9,077 bases of DNA, taken from positions 1 to 9,077 of the forward strand of contig JAGGTU010000038.1 in the NCBI GenBank assembly GCA_021163545.1, read 5' to 3'. Source of the DNA: a bacterium (GTDB lineage: Bacteria; Patescibacteriota; Minisyncoccia; Minisyncoccales; PEYH01). Below the pieces are notes generated by a model. That model searched no databases and was not told where the DNA came from. It saw nothing but the letters and a program-made list of their open reading frames with translations. Positions 1 through 5,788 of this stretch are shown piece by piece. The translations under genes were made by a program, and so were the position numbers. Position 1 is the stretch's first letter; the number at the start of each line of letters is the position of its first letter.

Positions 1-136
1 AAAAGGCTCCTTTAAGACTTGCTTTACCTTCTTTTGCAGCTTTTACTTCTTGCCCATTTAAAACTATCCCTGCCTCAAAGGTTTCAAGGATTTGATAATC
101 AAAACGGGCCCTTTTGTTTTCTGCTAAGACCTTCAT
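1..136 (-). CDS. smpB: SsrA-binding protein SmpB, N-terminal part (cut by window edge)
   Basis: SmpB binds tmRNA and delivers it to stalled ribosomes for trans-translation. Read on the minus strand from the ATG at 136-134, the first 45 codons give a protein starting [12 protein letters not shown], followed by [20 protein letters not shown] and then [13 protein letters not shown]. The N-K-x-A...D-Y-x-I-x-E-x-[FY]-E-A-G-I-V-L-x-G-x-E-V-K pattern and the following GKASLK segment are the signature of the SmpB OB-fold start. The remaining two thirds lie beyond position 1. The start is well placed: SmpB usually begins with only a few residues before the Asn-Lys. No Shine-Dalgarno precedes it; an extended -10 lies 6 nt upstream, suggesting a leaderless mRNA. 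It is divergent from argS. The tmRNA partner gene is not visible in the window. Confidence 0.93.
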   Translation of the reverse strand, partial: MKVLAENKRARFDYQILETFEAGIVLNGQEVKAAKEGKASLKGAF

Positions 137-142
137 TTTTTC

Positions 143-151
143 ATTTTAACA
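143..151 (-). promoter_or_regulatory. Extended -10 promoter element of smpB, probably giving a leaderless mRNA
   Basis: On the minus strand TG-T-TAAAAT (151 to 143) is an extended -10 box matching TATAAT at 5 of 6 positions. Only six bases separate it from the smpB ATG at 136, so the usual start point 6-7 nt downstream falls on or next to the A of the start codon. No good -35 box is seen 16-18 nt further upstream, which an extended -10 does not strictly need. This is inferred from pattern only. Confidence 0.5.
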
Positions 152-202
152 TAATGCTTTTGAAAGGGATATACTCAGAAAGAAATTATGAAAAACCGCT
201 CA

Positions 203-221
203 GAAAGTAATTTTTAGGAGC
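203..221 (+). repeat. Repeat copy A (19 nt), inverted relative to copies B and C
   Basis: GAAAGTAATTTTTAGGAGC. Its reverse complement recurs at 316-335 (copy B, one extra A) and 409-427 (copy C, one base change). A can therefore form a 19-bp stem with either B or C, but not with both at once. It marks the left edge of the GC-rich island. Confidence 0.75.
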
Positions 222-313
222 CGTTCGCTCACCCAGCGCGCTCGCTCACTTACCTCGGCCTTCGCTCTCTCGCTCGCCTATGCTCGCTCGAACCATGCCC
301 GCTCAGGCCTCGG
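221..313. other. GC-rich, strand-skewed CGCTC-repeat island in the smpB-argS intergenic region
   Basis: About 90 bp of strikingly GC-rich DNA in an otherwise AT-rich window. The plus strand is dominated by CTCGCTCGC-like pyrimidine words, with CGCTC occurring about seven times; the minus strand is correspondingly GAGCGAGC purine-rich. It is enclosed by repeat copies A and B, which are inverted to each other. No convincing protein is encoded on either strand: the only ATG frame on the minus strand, from 296, ends after 16 codons. It could be a structured RNA, a small mobile or repeat element, or a DNA-level signal. I do not recognise it. Confidence 0.5.
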
Positions 314-315
314 AT

Positions 316-335
316 GCTCCATAAAAATTACTTTC
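316..335 (-). repeat. Repeat copy B (20 nt)
   Basis: GCTCCATAAAAATTACTTTC on the plus strand. It equals the reverse complement of copy A plus one inserted A. Similarity to copy C extends outward on both sides, covering 313-340 against 406-432, with only two substitutions and one indel. B and C are thus direct repeats 93 bp apart. Confidence 0.75.
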
Positions 336-353
336 TTCGCTTTCTTCTTTATA

Positions 354-407
354 GAATTAATTCGCAGCATGCTGTCCTTTGCCAGCACTTGCCTCGCTCT
401 CTATAGA
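354..407. other. Cluster of short perfect palindromes between repeat copies B and C
   Basis: GAATTAATTC (354-363), CAGCATGCTG (365-374) and TCTATAGA (400-407) are perfect palindromes within 54 bp. TGCTG (370-374) can also pair with CAGCA (383-387) around an 8-nt loop. They could be protein-binding sites or parts of a structured transcript, and chance is not excluded. No gene is seen here. Confidence 0.3.
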
Positions 408-408
408 T

Positions 409-427
409 GCTCCTAAAAATTGCTTTC
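409..427 (-). repeat. Repeat copy C (19 nt), just upstream of the argS promoter
   Basis: GCTCCTAAAAATTGCTTTC on the plus strand. It is the reverse complement of copy A with one A-to-G change, which would be a G-U wobble in RNA. It ends 8 bp before the extended -10 of argS, so binding or DNA structure at this repeat could influence that promoter. This last point is inference. Confidence 0.7.
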
Positions 428-435
428 CTCGCCAT

Positions 436-444
436 TGCTATAAT
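436..444 (+). promoter_or_regulatory. Extended -10 promoter of argS
   Basis: TG-C-TATAAT (436-444) is a perfect consensus -10 box with the TGn extension. Transcription would begin near 451, giving a leader of about 30 nt that contains CAGGGG (460-465) before the argS ATG at 480. No strong -35 box is seen at the usual distance. Copy C of the intergenic repeat lies directly upstream. Confidence 0.65.
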
Positions 445-479
445 AGACAGAATAATTTTCAGGGGTTAAACTAAAATTG

Positions 480-2081
480 ATGCTCAAAAAAGAAATTCAA
501 AAAATACTTAAACGAGCTTTACAAAGCCTTAAAAAAGAAGGAGTTTTAGTTTTTGATAAAGTAGAAAGCATTCAGGTTGAATATCCAAGAGAAGAAGAGC
601 ATGGTGATTATGCTACAAATGTGGCTTTGATGCTTGCTAAAAAAACCGGGAAAGATCCTCTTAAAACAGCCAATTTGATAGTTGATCAAATTAACAAAAA
701 AAGAACAAAAAATTTATTTGAGAAAATAGAAATAAAACAACCTGGATTTATTAATTTCTTTATTTCGCAAGAGTATTTACAAAAATTGCTAATAGAAATT
801 ATAAAAAAAGACCAAGATTTTGGAAGATTGAAAATTGGAAAAGGAACAAAAACAAACATTGAATTTATTTCGGCAAATCCGACAGGAGAACTGCATATTG
901 GAAATGGGAGAGGCGCTTTCTTTGGCGATACTTTAGCCAATGTTTTAGAATTTGCGGGATTTAAGGTGGAAAGAGAATATTATATTAACAATGCAAGATG
1001 CAATACCCAGATACAGGCCCTAGGGAAAACTGCTTTAGGGAAAGGGAAAACATATTTGACAGATTATCTAAAACAAAAAATTAAAAAACTCCAAAAGAAG
1101 TTAAAAAAGATAAACGATGAGAAAAAAGCGGGATATCTGCTTGCCAATGAGATTCAGAATGATATTAAGAAATTCATTGAAAGAGAATTAAAAATAAAAT
1201 TTGACAACTGGATAGAAGAAGAGAATTTCTTTCAAAAAAGCGAGATAAAAAAAACATTTAAATGGCTTGAAAAAAAAGGTTTAACTTATCAAAAAGAAGG
1301 TGCTTTTTGGATAAGAACTTCACAATTTGGAGATAATAAAGATTGGGTCATTATCAGAGAAAATGGTCAGCCAACTTATTTGATGTCAGATATTGTTTAT
1401 CACAAAGACAAGATAAAAAGAGGATTTAAAAAGATCATTAATATTTGGGGAGCAGATCATCAGGCTCATGTTTCAAAAATGAAAGCAGTAATGAAAATAT
1501 TAGGATTTAAAGGAGAATTTGAAGTGCTCATTTCTCAAATTGTTACTCTAAAGAAAGGCAAAAAGCTTTCAAAAAGAAAAGGCGAGATCATTACTTTAAA
1601 GGAACTTATAGATGAGGTTGGTCTTGATGTGGCAAGATTCTTCTATCTTCAAAAAGCTTTAGATACCCATATGGAGTTTGATTTAGATTTGGCAAAAGAA
1701 CAATCGGAAAAAAACCCAGTTTATTATATTCAATATGCTCATGCAAGAATTTGTTCCATTTTAAGAAGATGTAAAATGCGAAACAAAATAAAAAATCCAA
1801 ATACAAAATTGTTAACCCATCCAAGCGAGATAAAATTAATAAAAACCCTAATAAAATTTCCAGAGATTATAGAAAGTTGTGCTAGGGATTATCAGGTACA
1901 TCGTTTGACTCAATATGCTTTAGAAACAGCATCAGCCTTTCATCGCTTTTATAAAGACTGCCGGGTTTTAATAGATGACAAGAATTTGCAAGAGGCACGC
2001 CTCTCTCTTGTTCTTGCCACCCAGATTGTCCTGAGAAATCTCCTTTCTTTGATGGGAATTTCTGTCCCCAAGAAGATGTAA
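480..2081 (+). CDS. argS: Arginine--tRNA ligase (ArgRS)
   Basis: Class I synthetase that charges tRNA-Arg in the cytoplasm using ATP. The 533-residue product has the full family order: an N-terminal additional domain (about residues 1-95, with the EEHGDYATNVAL stretch), a Rossmann catalytic core with ANPTGELHIGN (the HIGH motif is HIGN, starting at residue 139), the MSDIVYHKDK and GADHQAH segments, KLSKR as KMSKS motif (362-366), and the all-helical DALR anticodon-binding domain starting around NPVYYIQYAHARI and ending LMGISVPKKM. Length is normal for bacterial ArgRS and no catalytic element is missing. I chose ATG 480; a TTG codon directly before it at 477 is an alternative. CAGGGG at 460-465 is a rather distant ribosome-binding site. 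A perfect extended -10 lies at 436-444. It is divergent from smpB and separated from ileS by 94 bp. Confidence 0.97.
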   Translation: MLKKEIQKILKRALQSLKKEGVLVFDKVESIQVEYPREEEHGDYATNVALMLAKKTGKDPLKTANLIVDQINKKRTKNLFEKIEIKQPGFINFFISQEYLQKLLIEIIKKDQDFGRLKIGKGTKTNIEFISANPTGELHIGNGRGAFFGDTLANVLEFAGFKVEREYYINNARCNTQIQALGKTALGKGKTYLTDYLKQKIKKLQKKLKKINDEKKAGYLLANEIQNDIKKFIERELKIKFDNWIEEENFFQKSEIKKTFKWLEKKGLTYQKEGAFWIRTSQFGDNKDWVIIRENGQPTYLMSDIVYHKDKIKRGFKKIINIWGADHQAHVSKMKAVMKILGFKGEFEVLISQIVTLKKGKKLSKRKGEIITLKELIDEVGLDVARFFYLQKALDTHMEFDLDLAKEQSEKNPVYYIQYAHARICSILRRCKMRNKIKNPNTKLLTHPSEIKLIKTLIKFPEIIESCARDYQVHRLTQYALETASAFHRFYKDCRVLIDDKNLQEARLSLVLATQIVLRNLLSLMGISVPKKM

Positions 2082-2108
2082 AATGAAATTTTGTGTAAAG
2101 TTTCATTT
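2081..2108 (+). terminator. AU-rich hairpin at the end of argS (weak terminator candidate)
   Basis: AAATGAAATTTT (2081-2092) and AAAGTTTCATTT (2097-2108) form a 12-bp stem, with one G-U pair in RNA, around a GTGT loop. It starts on the last base of the argS stop codon. The stem is A/T-only apart from the G-containing pairs, and no U-run follows it, so it is not a classical intrinsic terminator. It may instead protect the argS mRNA 3' end. Confidence 0.35.
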
Positions 2109-2138
2109 CACGGCTTACAAAAAAGCACCGTATTCTTG

Positions 2139-2167
2139 TTGAAAAACAGGTTTTTTGATGATATACT
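2139..2167 (+). promoter_or_regulatory. Promoter of ileS: -35, 17-bp spacer, extended -10
   Basis: TTGAAA (2139-2144), a 17-bp spacer and TATACT (2162-2167) preceded by TG (2159-2160) form the best sigma-70-type promoter in the window; each hexamer matches consensus at 5 of 6 positions. The predicted start near 2174 coincides with the ATG at 2176, implying a leaderless ileS mRNA. It also argues that the upstream in-frame TTG (2155) and ATG (2158) are not the translation start. Confidence 0.65.
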
Positions 2168-2175
2168 CTTTTTAT

Positions 2176-5100
2176 ATGGAGTTTAGACTACCTAGGCTAG
2201 AAAAGAAGACTTTAGACTTCTGGAAAAAAAATAAAATTTTTCAGAAAACGCTTCGTGGCAAAAAGCGGAATTTTGTTTTTTATGAAGGGCCGCCTACTGC
2301 TAATGCAAAACCAGGGGTTCATCATGTTTTGGCAAGATCTTTTAAGGATATTATCTGTCGTTATAAGACGATGAAGGGTTATAAAGTGGTAAGAAAGGCT
2401 GGATGGGATACTCACGGCTTGCCGGTGGAATTAGAAATAGAGAAGAAATTAGGGCTCAAAAACAAAAAAGACATCGAAAAATACGGAATAGATAAATTTA
2501 ATCAAGAGTGTAAAAAATCAGTCTGGCAATATGTAGGAGACTGGCGAAATTTAACCGAGAGAATAGGATTTTGGCTTGATATGGACAATCCTTATATTAC
2601 CTACAACCCCTCTTATATTGAAACTCTTTGGTGGATAGTAAAAGAAATTTCAAAGAAAGGACTTTTGTATCAAGACTATAAAGTAGTTCCTTATTGTCCG
2701 AGATGTGGGACATGCCTATCTTCTCATGAGGTGGCACAAGGCTATAAGAAAATCAAAGAACCAGCTATATATGTGAAATTCAAAATTCTAAATTCTAAGC
2801 ACCAAATTCTAAACAAATTCAAAATTCAAAATCCAAAATTCAAAACATATCTTTTGGTGTGGACAACAACTCCTTGGACATTACCGGCAAATGTTGCGAT
2901 TGCAGCGCACCCAGAATTTAATTATATTTTGGCAGAAAAAGATAAAGAATATTATATTTTGGCCGAGTCCAAAAAAGAAGTTTTAGGAGAGAAAGTAAAA
3001 GTTGTCAAAAGGTTTAAAGGAAAAACTCTAGAAGGATTGGAATATCAGCCTTTATTTGACAAAGACGTTTTGGATTTAAAAATTTCTGGTGAAAACATTT
3101 ACAAAGTTCTTTTGGCAGATTTTATCTCCAAAGAGGAGGGAACAGGCTTGGTACATATTGCTCCGGCTTTCGGGGAGGAAGATATGGAACTAATAAAAAG
3201 TCAAAACGCAAAGTGCAAAGCCCAAAGCGAGAAGTTTCCGATAATTTTGACGGTGGATGAAGAAGGGAAGTTTAAAAAGGAAGTAAAAAGATGGAAAGGA
3301 ATGTTTGTAAAAAAAGCTGATCCTCTAATTATTGATTATCTAAAAGAGAAAGGAAAGTTGTTTAAAGTAGAAGAATATGAACATGATTATCCCTTTTGTT
3401 GGAGATGTAAAACCCCACTTTTGTATTACGCAAAAAAAAGCTGGTTTGTGAAAATGACAAAGGTAAAGAAAGATTTGCTTAGAAATAATCAAAAAATTAA
3501 TTGGGTGCCAGGTCATATTAAAACAGGAAGATTTGGTGAATGGTTGCAGGATGTAAAGGATTGGGCTTTGTCTCGAGAGCGGTATTGGGGAACTCCTTTG
3601 CCGGTTTGGATTTGTCAAAAGTGTAAAAACCAAAAAGTGATTGGTTCAAGGAAGGATCTTCTCAAACAGAAATTTACTACAAATCAATACTATATTCTAC
3701 GGCACGCAGAGGCTGAAAACATAACAAAAAAATTTTATTCTTCCTACCCCGAAAAAAAACCACTTTCTCTTACCAAAAAAGGCAAAAAAGAAACTCAAAA
3801 GCTTGCAAAGAAGCTTAAGAAATTAAACATTGACCTTATTTTCTCTTCTGATCTAAGGCGGTGCAAAGAAACAGCCGAAATTATTAGTAAGGAATTGGGT
3901 ATCAAGGTGTTTTATGATAAAAGACTGCGAGAAGTTAATCAAGGTGCATTGAATGGAAAACCTACCTATGAAGCACGTAGATTTTGGGATCCAGAAAATA
4001 AGCTAAGTCCGTTTGAATTTACTCTAAAAAGAATGAAAATTCCGGCTCCAAAGGGAGAGAGTTTTTTACAGGTGCGGGTAAGAGTTGTGAACTTTCTTCA
4101 AGATCTTGAGAAAAGATACAGAAATAAAAAAATTCTCATTGTAAGCCACGAATCTCCTTTATTAATGCTGGAGACAGCAGCAAAGGGGTTAAATGATATA
4201 GAGACGGCTAAATTTAGAGCGAAGTACAAAATTCAACCTGGGGAAATAAGAAAACTAGACTGGAAAATATTTCCTTACAACAAAAAAGGCGAATTAGATT
4301 TTCATCGTCCTTATGTGGATGATATATATTTCTTCTGTGATAAATGTGGAGGAGTAATGGAAAGGGTACCTGAGGTAATTGATTGCTGGTTTGACTCAGG
4401 CTCAATGCCTTTGGCTCAATGGCACTATCCTTTTGAAAACAGAAAACTTATTGATAAAAAGGAGCAATTTCCAGCAGATTACATCTCAGAGGCAATTGAC
4501 CAAACAAGGGGGTGGTTCTATACGCTGCTTGCCATCTCAACGCTTCTTGGCTTTGGTCCCCCTTATAAAAATGTAATTGTTCTTGGGCATGTTTTAGATG
4601 AAAAAGGACAGAAAATGTCGAAATCTAAAGGTAATGTAGTAGACCCATGGGAGATTGTAGAAAAATATGGGGCAGACGCTTTAAGATGGTATTTCTTTAC
4701 TATCAACCCACCTGATTATCCCAAATTATTTTCAGAAAAAGATGTAGAGCAGGCTTTAAAAAGGTTTTTAATGACATTTTTCAATTGTTATCTCTTTTTA
4801 AAAACATATTTTTCAAAAGGCAACTTACAAGGAAGTATCTCATCCAATAGATTAAAAAAAGCAGACATATTAGATAAATGGGTTGTCTCAAAATTATATT
4901 CTCTTATTGAGAAGGTAACCCAAAGCTTAGAGGCGTTTGATGTTGTTCAGGCAGCAAGACTTATTGAACAGTTTGTTGTGGAGGATCTTTCTTTGTGGTA
5001 TATTAGACGCTCAAGAGAAAGATTCCAGAGACCAAAGAGCCAAAAAGAACTAAAAGACGCTGCAGAGGTTTTAGGATTCGTGTTAACAGAAGTTGCCAAA

Positions 5101-5769
5101 CTTTCTGCTCCTTTTGTTCCATTTATTGCTGAAGAGATTTATAGAGGACTAACCCATAAAAAGCAAAGCGTGCATTTAGAAAAATGGCCAAAACCAAGAA
5201 AAGAGTTTATTGATAGAAAACTTGAGAGGGAAATGGATATAGCAAGAGAAATTGTCACTCTCGGATTACGATTGAGATCGCAAGCAAAAATTAAGGTAAG
5301 ACAACCTCTCTCTAGGGGCGAAGTAAAGCTTAAAAAGCGAATAAGAAAAGAGGTACTTAGGCTTATAGAGCAAGAGATAAATGTTAAGAAAATTGTATTG
5401 GTTGATCGTTTAAAGAAAAAACCTTCTTTTTTCTATGCCAAAGAAGGAGAAATTGAAATGGTACTAGATCCTACCATCACAGAAGAATTAAAAGAAGAAG
5501 GTATCTTAAGGGAATTAATTCGATCCATTCAAGACCTGAGGAAAAAAGCTAAACTAACACCCCAAAAACAAATTGATGTTTATATTAAAACAAGCGAGGA
5601 AATTGCAGCAATTGTTCAAAAGTATTTAAAAAAGATGTTAGAGCAAACCAAAACAAAAGAGATACATTTTATAAAAGAGGGATTTGTACCTTCTAATATA
5701 TTAGGAGAGAAAAAAGTCAATTTAGATAAAGAAACTGTTTGGATAGGAATTGTTAGACCTGCAAAATAA
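2176..5769 (+). CDS. ileS: Isoleucine--tRNA ligase (IleRS) with an inserted histidine-phosphatase domain
   Basis: Class I synthetase charging tRNA-Ile, with a CP1 editing domain that removes mischarged Val. The product is 1197 residues (numbered from ATG 2176), longer than usual. Visible in order: YEGPPTANAKPGVHH (HIGH motif as GVHH, 47-50, a form known in the Bacteroidetes/Chlamydia-type branch); first zinc cysteines (C174, C177); editing domain with LLVWTTTPWTLPANVA and GTGLVHIAPAFGEED; LSRERYWGTPLPVW; CxxC (480, 483); a complete histidine-phosphatase domain (about 501-705); CxxC (721, 724); DCWFDSGSMP; KMSKS (813-817); helical anticodon-binding domain; and a C-terminal region with LRSQAKIKVRQPL. 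Two further small inserts come from 7-nt repeats (2776-2844 and 3197-3231). ATG 2176 is chosen because MEFRLPRLEKKTLDFW matches the usual family start and a promoter -10 overlaps the upstream alternatives (TTG 2155, ATG 2158). Probably the first gene of an operon running to glyS. Confidence 0.96.
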   Translation: MEFRLPRLEKKTLDFWKKNKIFQKTLRGKKRNFVFYEGPPTANAKPGVHHVLARSFKDIICRYKTMKGYKVVRKAGWDTHGLPVELEIEKKLGLKNKKDIEKYGIDKFNQECKKSVWQYVGDWRNLTERIGFWLDMDNPYITYNPSYIETLWWIVKEISKKGLLYQDYKVVPYCPRCGTCLSSHEVAQGYKKIKEPAIYVKFKILNSKHQILNKFKIQNPKFKTYLLVWTTTPWTLPANVAIAAHPEFNYILAEKDKEYYILAESKKEVLGEKVKVVKRFKGKTLEGLEYQPLFDKDVLDLKISGENIYKVLLADFISKEEGTGLVHIAPAFGEEDMELIKSQNAKCKAQSEKFPIILTVDEEGKFKKEVKRWKGMFVKKADPLIIDYLKEKGKLFKVEEYEHDYPFCWRCKTPLLYYAKKSWFVKMTKVKKDLLRNNQKINWVPGHIKTGRFGEWLQDVKDWALSRERYWGTPLPVWICQKCKNQKVIGSRKDLLKQKFTTNQYYILRHAEAENITKKFYSSYPEKKPLSLTKKGKKETQKLAKKLKKLNIDLIFSSDLRRCKETAEIISKELGIKVFYDKRLREVNQGALNGKPTYEARRFWDPENKLSPFEFTLKRMKIPAPKGESFLQVRVRVVNFLQDLEKRYRNKKILIVSHESPLLMLETAAKGLNDIETAKFRAKYKIQPGEIRKLDWKIFPYNKKGELDFHRPYVDDIYFFCDKCGGVMERVPEVIDCWFDSGSMPLAQWHYPFENRKLIDKKEQFPADYISEAIDQTRGWFYTLLAISTLLGFGPPYKNVIVLGHVLDEKGQKMSKSKGNVVDPWEIVEKYGADALRWYFFTINPPDYPKLFSEKDVEQALKRFLMTFFNCYLFLKTYFSKGNLQGSISSNRLKKADILDKWVVSKLYSLIEKVTQSLEAFDVVQAARLIEQFVVEDLSLWYIRRSRERFQRPKSQKELKDAAEVLGFVLTEVAKLSAPFVPFIAEEIYRGLTHKKQSVHLEKWPKPRKEFIDRKLEREMDIAREIVTLGLRLRSQAKIKVRQPLSRGEVKLKKRIRKEVLRLIEQEINVKKIVLVDRLKKKPSFFYAKEGEIEMVLDPTITEELKEEGILRELIRSIQDLRKKAKLTPQKQIDVYIKTSEEIAAIVQKYLKKMLEQTKTKEIHFIKEGFVPSNILGEKKVNLDKETVWIGIVRPAK
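2776..2844 (+). repeat. Heptad-periodic repeat insert within ileS (editing-domain entry)
   Basis: About 70 bp built from 7-nt units such as AAATTCA, AAATTCT and ATTCAAA. It is translated as KFKILNSKHQIL followed by NKFKIQNPKFK. Related IleRS proteins go almost directly from IYVKF to the TYLLVWTTTPW segment, so roughly 18-20 residues look extra. Seven is not a multiple of three, so successive units are read in different frames, yet no stop arises and the flanking frame is kept. Confidence 0.75.
3197..3231 (+). repeat. Second heptad-periodic repeat insert within ileS (editing domain)
   Basis: Five 7-nt units, AAAGTCA, AAACGCA, AAGTGCA, AAGCCCA and AAGCGAG, encode KSQNAKCKAQSE. The insert falls right after the conserved GEEDMEL stretch of the editing domain and before FPIILTVDEEGKF, where family members have a short loop. 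The base pattern differs from the first insert, but the 7-nt period is the same. Confidence 0.65.
3676..4290 (+). other. Histidine-phosphatase (phosphoglycerate-mutase-like) domain inserted in IleRS
   Basis: In-frame domain, IleRS residues about 501-705. Branch-2/1 histidine-phosphatase hallmarks are present in order: YYILRHAEAE (RHG-type motif; R509 and nucleophile H510), PLSLTKKGKKETQKLA, LIFSSDLRRCKETAE (catalytic R562), LREVNQGALNGK (acid E586), PKGESFLQVRVRV and ILIVSHESPLL (second catalytic H658). All four catalytic positions are kept, so activity is plausible. Its substrate cannot be read from sequence. The family includes SixA, CobC and phosphoglycerate mutases. The domain separates the CxxC pair at 480/483 from the one at 721/724, which together form one zinc knuckle in ordinary IleRS. 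Confidence 0.92.
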
Positions 5770-5776
5770 CTTAAGG

Positions 5777-5782
5777 TAAAAT
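5777..5782 (+). promoter_or_regulatory. Possible -10 box before the small basic-protein gene
   Basis: TAAAAT followed by exactly six bases and then the ATG at 5789 repeats the geometry seen at smpB. No TG extension or credible -35 box is present. AAGG (5773-5776), 12 nt before the ATG, could equally be a loosely spaced ribosome-binding site for read-through from ileS. The two readings cannot be separated here. Confidence 0.25.
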
Positions 5783-5788
5783 AAAAAT

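Noticed and set aside
133..144. Minus-strand ATG-AAA-AAA-TGA overlapping the smpB start
   Set aside because: A three-codon frame in a poly-A stretch; if smpB is leaderless it would lie before the transcript start.
165..175. GATATACT on the plus strand as a promoter for a transcript across the intergenic repeats
   Set aside because: It has a -10-like hexamer only, with no TG extension, no convincing -35 and no recognisable downstream gene.
19..210. Plus-strand open frame over the left edge encoding a Leu-rich peptide
   Set aside because: It lies antisense to smpB, whose N-terminal sequence is unmistakable; the Leu-rich composition is a mirror of the smpB codons.
248..296. Minus-strand 16-codon ATG frame within the GC-rich island
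   Set aside because: Too short, low-complexity, with no ribosome-binding site and no resemblance to a known peptide.
137..479. tmRNA (ssrA) gene next to smpB
   Set aside because: No acceptor-stem pairing, no T-arm followed by CCA and no proteolysis-tag reading frame could be found; the GGTTCGAGC word on the minus strand is isolated.
1792..1812. Possible fourth heptad array in argS (AAAATCC, AAATACA, AAATTGT)
   Set aside because: Only about three degenerate units in an AT-rich variable loop; not distinguishable from chance.
1882..2106. Minus-strand frames inside argS, ileS and glyS (for example 1882-2106, 3340-3633, 8763-8963)
   Set aside because: They lie wholly opposite conserved synthetase sequence and show no independent start signals or recognisable products.
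2335..2346. Degenerate HIGH motif (GVHH) in IleRS as a sign of inactivation
   Set aside because: G-[IV]-H-H is a known normal variant in the Bacteroidetes/Chlamydia-type IleRS branch, and KMSKS and the surrounding residues are intact.
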